From positions 1 to 32,363 of the forward strand of contig BBXU01000973.1 in NCBI GenBank assembly GCA_001598975.1: a DNA stretch of 32,363 nt, given 5' to 3'. A model generated the notes under the pieces. That model was not told the DNA's origin. It searched no databases and saw nothing but the letters and a program-made list of their open reading frames with translations. Each line of letters starts with the position of its first letter. Position 1 is the first letter of the stretch. Origin of the DNA: Parachlorella kessleri (lineage: Eukaryota; Chlorophyta; Trebouxiophyceae; Chlorellales; Chlorellaceae). The translations under genes and the position numbers were made by a program. Positions 11,307 to 22,300 of this stretch are shown here, in pieces.

Positions 11307-14300
11307 ATGCAACGTGGCGCTGCGGCAGCCATCAACGCTGTCTACATAGGCCGAAAGCTTCTGCAGCTAGGGGAGCCTAATGGCGCAGCACCAAGCCCAG
11401 CTCCTGAGCCTGTGTGTGATTGTAGCGACAGCTCGTTGTCCACCGGCTTGATTGTTGGATACATCTTCATCTCTCTTACCCTAGTAAGTTGTCCCGTAGG
11501 CCTCTTCCGCAAACGTCGTCACTTGGGCCAGGCTGCTATGGCAGCAGCCGCCACTGTTCAAAGTGGGCTAGGCCAGGCCTTCAAACTTTGTCGCGGCGCT
11601 TGGTGCTTCCGTCTTCATTGAGGTCTGGCTGTTCGAGTGCACCAGACCCACGAGGGAACCTCCTGTTGCGTGCCTGCAGATCGCACTGGCAGCCATTGCA
11701 GCAGGCTTGACGCTCGGACTTCTGAGCATAGACAAGTAAGTGCAGGCAACTGACGCTGATGAAGGCATGAGCAGAGGCAGAGCTGCAGTTGCCAACACTT
11801 TCAAAACTCTGGGAGAATGGGATAAGCTGTTTGTGGGCTGTAGGCTTGAGCTGGAAGTTATCAAGCGAAGCGGGACTGACCATGAGCGGGAGATGGTGGA
11901 GAAGGTGCAGCGCATCATCGCCCATCCCCACTACTTGCTGGCTACCCTCCTCCTTACCAACGCAGCGGCCCTGGAGATGCTGCCCATCTTCCTGGACAGG
12001 CTGCTGAACCCAATAGCCGCCATCCTTATCTCCATCACGGCCATTTTGCTCTTTGGTGAAATCTTGCCACAAGCGGTGGGTCACCTACTGAGCACCCCTT
12101 TTGCCTAACCAGCGCACAGTGCTGCACCAGACATCACTGCATGGGCTGAGGAGCTTCGGTATGGGTAGCTTTTGTGTGCGCCATGTGGCAAAGCCTAACT
12201 TGGAATGCAGACTTGAATTGCCTGCCGAGCTTCCCTGCAGGTGTGTAAACGCTACAGGCTTGAGATTGGTGCTTACCTTGCCTGGTTTGTCCGGATCCTC
12301 ATGTTCATATCAGCCCCAATTACCTATCCCATAGCCCTATTCCTGGACTGGCTGCTGGGAGAGGAGCCCATGTTCTTCAGGTGGGCGACTGCACACTTGT
12401 TAATTGATTACTGCTGTGCGAGTATGATGTTTGCGGCATGGCACAGGGTGCCATGCCCCAGACCATGCGCCTTGCTGCCGTCCCTGGCACCTCCCCACGG
12501 ATCTCGCTGATCAGCTGCCTCCGCATTGAGCGAGCTTCACTGCGGATGGTAGGCCCCACGAAATGGTTCTTAACTCATCGCCATTCAATCTCCTCGCTGC
12601 AGAGCGAGATGCATTCCTGGCATCACCGTCAGCTCAGCAACCCCTGCATAGCATGCCTGCAGGCGAGCAGAGCTGAAGGCCCTGGTCCACATGCATGGCG
12701 AGGCCCAGATGCATGAGGACGGGCACGAGGGGGAGGGCGGCGAGGATGGCGAGCCTCCGGGGCTGTCCCAGGACGAGGTGCAGGTCATCATGGGGGCCCT
12801 GGACATGGCCACCAAGACCGCCGAGGCGGCCTGCACTCCGCTCAGCAAGGTGGGTGCTTGGAGGCCGCCTGGATACCTGCAGGGGCCAAAGCGTCCGTGG
12901 TGACGTACAGATCCTGCTGATAAGGGTGGCATAGAGATGGCTTCATGGGGCACATGTGGTTCCAAGTAAGTGACTGCGTGAATTGCTGATAATGGAGTGC
13001 TTGGTGCAGGGAGGGTACTGATCTGTCTGCTGACGTGCAAGACATGGTACGGATTGACATAGGCGGATGGGCATGCGTCCCCTACCATGGCGCTTGCGGG
13101 TGCCAGACACGTGGGTAGACACCTGCAAGTTGCAAGGGCAACCACCGTACTGCCCTGCTGTGCCGTCCCTAGCGCTACATTGCATACTCTTTCCCTCCCC
13201 ATGCAGGGAGCCCTTGCCACCCTGCTGTCAGTGCATTCCTTACGTGTCCCTGGAGCAGGGAAGAGTGGCAAGTGAGGGAAGGGTATGCTTGGCACCAGGT
13301 GGGAGGTACAAGGTAAACACAAGGCTAGGTCATGCAAGCTTGGCTGTGTGTTGCTGTGCAGGTGTTCATGCTGGACCACGAGGCGGTCGTGAACCGAGCG
13401 CTGATGAAGGAGGTGATTGACATGGGGCACTCCAGGATCCCTGTCTATGACGGCTACCGTGAGAACATCATTGGGCTTATCCTGGTCAAGGAGGTGAGGG
13501 CGTCAGCTGCCACTACCCTAGGCTGCGAATGCTCTAGGAGTTTTGTCACTCTGCCTTGCCATGTCGAGCCTGGGTCCTCTGCCTACCCATATGGGAGTCC
13601 TCGATGTGACCTGACGTACTACTTAAAAGAGAATGCCACACGCATGCTGAGTCTGCTTGGGAATCAGTTGGTTGCACAATGGAGCGTATGCCGCAATGTT
13701 AGGGGTTGAACTTTGCCTGCCTCGTGGCCATGACCTGGTGCGTGGTGGCTGCCCACAGTACAGCTCCCCCAGGTGATGGCCACAGTGCCAGACCTGATGG
13801 GCACTCCTGTGCCCCCCCAGACAGCTAAGGAAGAGCTTACTGCTCCCCACTTCCAGCAACAGACAAGAATAACTGTATCCGGACAATCACCTGGATGGCT
13901 CATTACCTATGTTTCGGCTCCCATGCAGCTGGGCCTTGTGGACGAGGATGCAGGCATCCGGGTGAAGGACCTTCGCCTGCGTGAGCTGCCCTTCCTGCGG
14001 GCGGACATCCCCATGTACGCCGCCCTGCGCGTGTTCCGCACCGCGCGCAAGCACATGGCGGTGCTCACGCGTGTGCCTAGGCCAGTGCCCAGCCCCGCCT
14101 TGGAGGCCATCAAGGAGGAGGTTCGAAAAAGTAAGGAGAAGGCGGCCAAAAAGGGTAACAGCAAGCAGCACGAGGCGGCGGGCGGAGGTGGCGACACAGA
14201 GTCAGATTTTGAGGTGATCCCCTTGGCATTGGATCCCCCGGCAGATGCAGCGGTGACGGTTGCTGCTGGTCCTCTCAACGACAGGGGCATGCACCTGCCC

Positions 14301-15495
14301 CCCCATGTGAGGGTTTATGGCCCCGCCGGCGAGGGCAATAACAGCAACGGGGAGCAGCAGGTCGCAGGCGCAGCAGCAGAAGCCCTGAGCGCCGCCACCG
14401 GTGCAGCTGTTGAGCTGACGGCAGCCGGGGCTAACTCAGCCGCGGATACAAGCCCTGGGGGCCAGCAGAGCTTGTCCCCTAGGGAGTCGGCCAGCACTGC
14501 GAGTTGGGAGGAGGGGGCAGTTGGTGGTGAGGAGGCTGGGGACGGTGGGCCCATCGGCATCATCACAATAGAGGACGTGCTTGAAGAGCTGCTCCAAGAG
14601 GAGATTATTGATGAGACAGATAGGTAGGCAGGGAAGGGTACGGGATTGCCCGTGGTGGTAGGAGGGGCAGAAGGGCAAGGGGCCTGCGGTGAGGACTTCT
14701 GCTGGCACAGGGTGGTCACAAGATGACATGGGAGGAGAGCCTATTGATTGCAGGGAGTTTGGCACTCCTGGGCATGCCACTCATTTGGAGGTAGCTCCTG
14801 GCACAGCCTTGCGGTGGGTTGTCTGAGGTGGGGATTTATTTTGTGTTTGCAGGTTTGTTGACAACTTGCAGACCACTTCAGCTCGCACCCTCTATCAGGT
14901 GCCGGCCGAGCTGAAGCGTTTCATGACAAGAACCTACCATGAAGGGCCCTTCAGGCCTAGCGCTGAGTTCAAGGTGGGGGTGTGGCAAGCCTGCTGGCCT
15001 GTGCTTGGCGCCTTTTGATAAATTTGATTGGAGTATAGTGGAGCACCACCCACTCATAGTCCCATAAGGGACAGTGGAGGTTTTACCAAGCCTTGATGCT
15101 TGGTCTACTAACAGGTAGAGTGGGTATAAGCTCATGCCAGCTTGTGGCTTGCCTGCCGGCAACCAGTTATCATTTAGCTGCCAAGGCAACATAAGCGTTT
15201 TTAGCTTGGACTGGCTAAACTTCCGTTCTGTTCAACCTTTAACAGTACTGCGTGGCAGCATGCTGGTGACATGCGTAAGAAGTTACTGCGCCGAGGCCGC
15301 CACAGGGTAGAGGCTTGACATAGAGGGCGCTTCTGGTTGCAGGCGGTTATGGCAGCTGCCATCGAGGCGGCCGCTGCAGCTCGGACTGCGTCGATGCAGC
15401 GAACAGCACGCAGCGATGGCGGGGAGGGCTCACACCATAGCAGAATGAGCAGGAGCGCCACTTTAGCCAACAATGGCGACACTCCCAGCGGCTAG
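11307..15495 (+). CDS. CNNM/DUF21-CBS domain membrane protein (putative Mg2+ or divalent-metal transporter)
   Basis: Exons: 11307-11483, 11680-11735, 11844-12075, 12241-12380, 12663-12849, 13362-13493, 13929-14623, 14853-14973, 15343-15495. They total 1893 nt (630 aa), all GT-AG and in frame. The DUF21 (CNNM transmembrane) domain covers about residues 45-200: AAGLTLGLLSIDK, ATLLLTNAAALEMLPIFLD, LLFGEILPQAV and a cluster of hydrophobic helices ending in GEEPMFFRRAELKALV. A CBS pair follows: CTPLSK-VFMLDHEAVVN, GHSRIPVYDGY and IIGLILVKE at about 262-308, then RELPFLRADIPMYAALRVF and HMAVLTRV to about 357. The second CBS motif resumes only at 515 with GPIGIITIEDVLEELL. The family includes animal CNNM proteins, yeast Mam3 and plant CBSDUF proteins, linked to Mg2+ or other metal handling. 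The short N-terminus before the first helix shows no clear signal peptide. It is transcribed divergently from the copper ATPase. Confidence 0.92.
14076..14546 (+). other. 157-residue low-complexity insert inside the second CBS domain
   Basis: Within exon 7 the CBS fold is interrupted between HMAVLTRV (ends near residue 357) and GPIGIITIEDVLEE (from 515). The insert begins with a charged helical stretch (LEAIKEEVRKSKEKAAKK), contains an acidic patch (GGGGDTESDFEVIPL), and is otherwise rich in Ala, Gly, Ser and Gln, with likely phosphorylation sites such as SLSPRES. It contains no stop codon and no splice sites that would remove it in frame, so it appears to be translated. Confidence 0.7.
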
Positions 15496-15637
15496 CATTT
15501 GCTTTGATGGCCAGCCTATGCCGCCTAACAGTGCTGTGGGCGGGTGAACTGGCCAGGATGCAGTTTATGACAGCCAAACTGTAGCTCTGTGTCTGGTGTT
15601 GTTGAGTGATCATGTGTTGTGACAGGCAGGCCAGCGC

Positions 15638-15675
15638 GCCAGCGCCACAGCACCTGCCAGTGTTGTGGCGCTGGC
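15638..15675 (+). other. 16-bp stem, 6-nt loop hairpin in the CNNM 3' flank
   Basis: 15638-15653 pairs with 15660-15675, with one G-U wobble (15650/15663) and no bulge. The loop is 15654-15659. The stem is mostly G-C, so it should be very stable in RNA. It starts 142 nt after the CNNM stop codon and well before the predicted polyadenylation signal, so it should lie in the 3' UTR. Confidence 0.7.
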
Positions 15676-15875
15676 CTGGTCCGCTCGGATGCCTGCTTGG
15701 TGAACTCAAAATGGTAGTGTCTGTGGAGTGTTACTGCTTGTTAGGTCTGTGAGATGCCTAGAGTTATGCGCCGAGAGCCTGACAGTGTGATTCTGGGCCT
15801 GCTGGCGATGGTTTGCACATTTTTAAGGTGCAGTGTTTCATGGTTCGTGTCGCACAAAGAAGAGGGGCATACAGG

Positions 15876-15880
15876 TGTAA
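15876..15880 (+). terminator. Candidate TGTAA polyadenylation signal for the CNNM gene
   Basis: TGTAA is the standard green-algal poly(A) signal. This copy lies about 380 nt after the stop codon. I saw no earlier copy in the 3' flank. Confidence 0.45.
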
Positions 15881-16326
15881 CCCCCGTTAGACGTTGGTTA
15901 TGTGACGGGCTGCAAGAGTGGCGTTTTGACTGCGACAAACCTGTGGCTGCTTTGTACAACATGACTGGAGGAGTTCACTGCGTTGAACGGATGTGGCGAC
16001 ACACACAGGCGACCGGACAGCCGCAACTGTGCAAGCAAGGAAAGGCACCTGTGCCCAATTGGAAGAAGCACGATGAGCCTAACGGTTGAGCCCGGACCGA
16101 CCCCAAAGGCAAGGTATCTCCGGCCGGTATCTGCCTGCAAAATGCATGACGTACACCCTCGGTAAACTCCTCGGTAAGGAACTCCGGCTTACTTAGGCCC
16201 GAGGTAAACACTAACGAATCCCCCAACAGATTGAAAACCTGCTCTTTCACGCTGAAGTAGTTATTCGCTGACGGCCTGGTCGCTTCATATGCATCGCTAG
16301 CGACGCTGCCCAGCCGTTGCTGAAGT

Positions 16327-19300
16327 ATGACGGACCTGGGAGCAGTTGCCAGGGTCGGTTTGACGCTCTCTAGACCTAGTAATAATGTTCACAAGGAGAA
16401 GGAGCAGGAGCTGAAGAAGGCCCAGCTTGAACAGGCGTACGCGGGCAAGCTCGCCTCCAAGAAGGCAGTCTTGATCGTCAGGGCTGATGGAGAGCCAGAG
16501 GTGAGGCCCGTTTGTTGGACGCGGCCCTGATCCGGCGCTGGATGGATACTGGTGGCCAGCAGCTTGTGGCCCCGGTCAAACATGTCATGCCTGTGGCTGT
16601 CGTGCAGGTGCTGGAGCTGAAGCGTCTGGGCAAGGCCACAGCGACGCGCAGTGCACTTCTAAACCAGGTGCTTGCTGGCAACGAGGGCGAGGGCAGCCAG
16701 CTGCTTCGAAAGCTTCGAGCGCGCTTTGACAAGTGAGTGGGAGGCACATAGAAGATGTGTGCCTGATAGGACACAAAGCCCACGCCAGCTTGCAAGTTAT
16801 AGAGTCGGCGGCAACCCTTGGTTGTGTGGAATTTTAGTGAAACGTACTGCGCTGGCACGGTTGGATACTGCCGGGACATTTAATTGTTGAGGCTGTATCT
16901 TGGATATTGACAGGAGAAGTTTGTCAATGCAGGGCGGGAGTGCCCATCAACGATGTACTGGTGCGCTTCAAGGACCTCACCATCACCGGGCAGGTGGAGA
17001 TTAAAACACACAAGTCGCCTCACCTGACACAGCAGCTGCGCGATGCAACCAAGGTAAATACCCGCACGTGCTTAATGCACTGATGAGACCGGGCACAGAC
17101 CCATTGTTGAAAGGGTTTATAGCGTCACTGTCCATGTAATCTTGGCATAGACTGCTTTCATTAGCCTCCATTGCATATGGTATGAGAGGGTTTCACAGGT
17201 AGGCACGCGTGCTTCCAAGGCGGTGTGCCCATGGAATACCTGCCTTTGCTGCAGGCGGTTGCCAGCATGGTGCTGCGGCGGCCCCCAGGCAACATGCGGG
17301 AATTGCTTGTGCTTGACGGAGTCAGCGGCATTCTCAAGCCTTCCCGATTCACACTGCTGCTGGGTCCGCCAGGGTCCGGCAAGTCTGTCCTCATGAAGTC
17401 TTTAGCTGGTCTCACCCGCAATGACGCTACACTGAAGGTGGGTTATGGGTTATTGAGTGCTACCCGATCCGACGGTTTTCTGGCTCAGTATACATTGGGC
17501 TTGACCGCCGGACCCTGCTTACAACGGCAATTTGCCTTGGGTAGCATGCCGTATGCTGTGGGGCATAGGTTGCGGCGCGTGTAATGACAGCTGGCCAATA
17601 CAGCGCTATCAGCTGTTTCTCTTCCCTGTTTGTCTGCAGGTCACCCATAGTGAGCTGACCTACAATGGGCTTTCCATGGACCAGTTTATACCGGAGCGCA
17701 CTGCAGCCTATGTCAGCCAGGTGGACCAGCACTTTGGAGAGCTGACAGTGCGTGAGACGCTTGATTTCAGTGCCCGCTGCCAGGCTTCCGGCCACCGCAA
17801 GAGTGAGTGGGAAACGTGGACGGTCAAGTGTCATCGTCTGTGTCGGTACTCAGCAGCTGCCCAGCTCAGCCCCACCTGGCCTGCGCTTGGTATGCTTGGT
17901 ATGCCACCTGGTATGCCCTTGGTTGGCAAGACGCTAGGTTGTCAAGTGGGGTGGCGTGCGCTCTCTTGTCCTTGATATACCCCCTTATCTGTGCAGGCAG
18001 CCTTGAGCAACTGGAGGAGGCTGAGAAGGAGCTGGGCATCACACCTGACCCAGTTCTGGCCGCCTACATGATCGCGATGCAGAAGGCGGGCAGGCAGAAC
18101 ATGATCACCGATCTTGTGCTGAAGACCCTCGACCTTGACATCTGCGCTGAGACAGTTGTGGTGGGTATTCGTAGCTAGCTGCCCTGTCTATTTGCTCAAT
18201 CAGCATGAAAGAACATGGGAAAGTGCTGCCATAAGACACTGTGCGAGGCCCTACACCTGCCACACACATGGTGCACATGTGTCTCCTGTGTTTGCTAGTC
18301 ATGGAAATGTAGCTGGCAGCTAGTAGTTGCTTGTTTTGCTTTCCGTCAAACCCAAGGTATCTGAGCTGATGTGATGGGTGCATGGCCTGTCACTCTTGCA
18401 GGGCAATGCCATGCTCCGTGGCATCAGTGGTGGGCAGAAGAAGAGGGTGACCACAGGTGGGCGGGGTGGCCATAATGCAAGGTGTCCACCACCAGTCAGT
18501 GTCCCTGGCGTCAAGACTCAATAGCAACTGGCACGAGGCAAACCGAAGCAAGTATCACTAGTTGCCGGTATACATGCAGTCATGATGCTTTGCTGTGCCT
18601 TGCGTGCAGGAGAACAGCTGGTTGGACCCACCAAGGTCCTCTTCGCTGATGAGGTGAGCTTTGCATGTTGCTAATTTCTATTGGCAGGCTAGGGTGTGGC
18701 TGCAAATTGAGCGTGGTGGGGCATAGTCTGCGTCGGCATGCGGCCTACCGACAACGAGCCTTTGTTTGCTTGCAGATCTCCACTGGTCTGGACAGCGCTA
18801 CTACCTTTGACATCTGCAAGTCTCTGCGTGAGAACTGCCATCTCATGCAGGCAAGTAATTGGGGTGTTTGTTTCTCTTTGTGCTTTTTGCTCTTGCTCGG
18901 TGTCTGACTATACCAGCCTTTCAGGACTTCACTGCTCAGCTTTCAGAGCAGTCTTGCATCAGCCCTGACAGGTCACATTACCTTTCACCGTCACCAAGTT
19001 CTAGTGGTGCCTGTGGCACGCCTTTTGACTGTGACAGACCTCGCATTAATCGTGCTGCCCTGCAGGGCACTATGCTGGTCAGCCTGCTGCAGCCACAGCC
19101 TGAGACCTTTGACCTCTTCGATGACGTTTGGTGGGTACTGGCCTGGTGCATATACAGTAGAGGTCTGACTACTGTCATAAGTGCTTGTAGCCCCGTGGTT
19201 TATTGCCCTCATTGTCTTGTGCACTTCAAAGCAGGTTTTTGACGTTACCTAGAGTTGGCAGGTACTGTACTCACCGTGGTCATGCTGGTTTGCCCGTCTT

Positions 19301-22300
19301 CGCCTCTGCAGGGTCATCTCCAGTGGCAAGCTGGTGTTCCAGGGGCCCCGCGAGTTTGTGTTGCCCTTCTTCACAGGCCTGGGCTTTGAGTGCCCCCGCC
19401 TGAAGGGCACTGCAGACTTCTTGCAGGAGGTCAATACTTTCACTGACCAGGAGGTGGGTGGGTTAAGGGTTCGCTTGTATCTCTGTGACGTATGGCTGCC
19501 CTAAACGATGTGGGGTGATGAGCGTTGTATGTAGGCAGCTGCTATGTTGCAGCTTCATGGCTCTGAAGTGACGCGACAGCTGGGTGGCCTGCGCAAGTGT
19601 GTTTATAAGTGACGCGACAGCTGGGTGGCCTGCGCAAGTGTGTTTATAAGTTGGTGTAATATTGTATGAATTGACCATATTGTGTGCTGCAGCGTTTCTG
19701 GGCGGGCAATCCAGAGGAGTACCGCTTCATTCCTGCACACGAGATTGCTGGCGCCTTCTATGCCACCAAGCCAGGCGCCGCGATTATTGAAGAGCTGAAC
19801 GAGCCTGCACCCACTATCAGCACTGGCCAGCCCCAGCTGGCAACTCACAAGTGAGTCTTAGATGCCAGTTGTGTCAGCGGAGTATAAGCGACAATTGTGC
19901 TGGCTGCTGGAGGTAGCATGAGTTTGGAGGAGCTCATGTACCCTGGCTTGGCAGTTGCTTAATACGAAAGCTGCGGATTTGTGTTTTTTTGGATGGTGAC
20001 AGGGTTAGGCAGTTAGACAAAGATGGTTTATTTGATGCGCTTATGGTGTATGCAGGTATGGGCAGTCTCGGATGGCATTGCTTCGTGCCAACTTGCGGCG
20101 GCAGCTGACCTTGACGCAGAGGAATACGGCTTTTGCAGTGATCAGGATGTAAGTCTAGTTATTGCCAGTTGGTTGCTTAGTTGGTTGCACGCTGGCTTGA
20201 ACCTCCTGTGCACAGTCCGGTCATGTCAAGCGCGTACCTATGCAGTGATTTATAGGGTGCTTTACCTTTGACAACGGGTCTCAAGCAGATAGTTACTGAA
20301 CTGCAGTTTCTTCATAAAATTTCTGTTATCTCTTGTCTGCAGCTTCCAGTGCATCCTGATGGGTGTTGCCACTGGCACCCTATTCTTGAACACCTCCAAG
20401 GAGACCCTGCAGGACGCCCAGCTGTTCATGGCTGTGGGCTTCTTCTCGGTGCTGTACCAGTGAGTGGCTGGGATGTGCCCTATGATCAGCGATGTGTGGA
20501 ACCTGTGGTGATTTCTATGTCATGACGGTTTTGCCAGCATGAGTGCCTAAAACTCGTCGTTTTCTTCTGGGGCATGGTTGTGTGTTGCAAGTGTCCACCG
20601 CCCAGCAAATGCTTAGCCTGTGACTTGCGTATCATGTGGTGCAGGCTGGTGGGGGCCTTCCCTGCCTCTGCCATCCTCATTGACCGACTGCCTGTGTACT
20701 ACAAGCAGCGCGATGCGCATTTCTACCCCGGCTGGGCGTTCGCCCTGCCAGAGATCATCCTGCAGCTGCCCTTGATCTTTGCCGAGAGCTGGATCTGGAC
20801 CCTGTGAGTTGTCCCAGCTTGCTGCTGCCTTAGGTCCTCGTTGCCTTTTGCAGCTGCCAGATGCTGCTGCATGATGGATAGCTGCGCATGCAATTTTTAC
20901 ACACATGGCTGTCAAATATCATTGATTTACTGCTGTTGCAACCTTACAGGCTGGTGTATTTCCTAGTGGGCTTCTCTACCTCGGTTCGGATCCTGGTTTT
21001 CTGGGGATTCATTACTGTCACCTCTCTCTGGGGCCTGTCTCTCTTCATGGCCGTCTCGGCGGTGGCGCGCTCCCATTCCATTGCTGTAGCTGTTCAGGTG
21101 GGTCTAACTAGCTTGCCGGCTTCAGTTACAAAATTGCCTTGTGCTTGTTGTGTGCACCAGTTGTGTTGCCACAAACACCGTCAACCAGTGATGTTGAACC
21201 TATTTAACCATCTCGTTCATCTCTGTGCGCAGTCGTTTATCATGCTCATCTTCCTGGTCGCGTCAGGTGAGGTTTCATTGACAACCATGGAGCTGCAGAG
21301 GGCTTTGTACTGGTACCAGCCGTAAAAGCTGGGCTTGTTAGGCGTGGATGATGCCGGTGCACTGTAGTTTTGTGGGAAAGTTACCAGTGCTAGAGCATGG
21401 TGGTACAGGTATTGCGCCGAGCAAACATCAACTGGAAGTCGAAGCTTCCATTTGCAGGCTTCATCGCCAACCCAACTAGCATGCCAGGAGGCTGGATAGG
21501 GGCATATTACTCCAACCCTATCGCCTGGTTCATCAAGGGCCTCCTGGTGAATGAGATGACCAGCTCCGATTGGGACACCCCCAGCTCAAACCTTCCCGGC
21601 AAGACGATTGGCGAAGAGGCACTGCTCAATAGGCAAGTTGGTGGTGGCATGGAGGGACCTGCACGGAATGCACGATGGTGGATGAGGTTATCCTGAAAGT
21701 AGTGGCAGACTTGTAGACTCATGCCTGCCAGAACCTGATCACCTTATCTATGATGGAAATGCAAGTGGCAGGAAGGGGTCAGACAGCATGTGTGGCGGGT
21801 CCAGCTGCGTCAATAAGCGTTACCTCATTTGGCCACTTCTGCTGCAGGGATTACCCCACTGACTACAAGACCGTGTGGATTGGCCTCTTTGCCTGGGGCA
21901 TTGGGAGCACATTTGTAAACTTTGTCTTGTTCAGTGTCGCCTGCACCTGGCTGTCATGTAAGCCTCGAGTGGTACTACATGTTGATGGTTCCTGCATATG
22001 TGGACTCTGAACCCTGCACTTCGTGTCCCACAGCCATGTGGCACAATGACTGTGGGCACGGCGCGTGATGAACTTGGCTTGCCCATGCCTGTCCATGTGT
22101 GGTTACCTCGGATCCCAGTTGTCTCAGTCATTTACAGCTTAATTACTCCCTCATGCGTGCAGCCCTGAAGGGTACAAGGACCGTGCCAGAGGAGGTAGTA
22201 GTTGAGCGCAGCCTGTCCAAGGGGCAAGGCCTTGACAAGATGGCAGAGCTGGTCGCAATGGCATCAGGTGTGGATCCAAGAAGCTGTGCATTGGGGTTTT

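Larger units (their letters stand above)
15496..16326 (+). other. CNNM 3' flank and ABC transporter promoter region
   Basis: The stretch between the two tandem genes holds no gene I can support. It contains the hairpin at 15638-15675 and a TGTAA at 15876-15880. The remaining 450 bp before the ABC start should hold its promoter and 5' UTR. The ctcggtaa motif occurs twice close together at about 16158-16177 on the plus strand, with no assigned role. Confidence 0.45.

Noticed and set aside
12585..13430. Minus-strand open frame of 281 codons
   Set aside because: It runs antisense across CNNM exons and introns. The plus-strand frame carries the conserved DUF21/CBS motifs.
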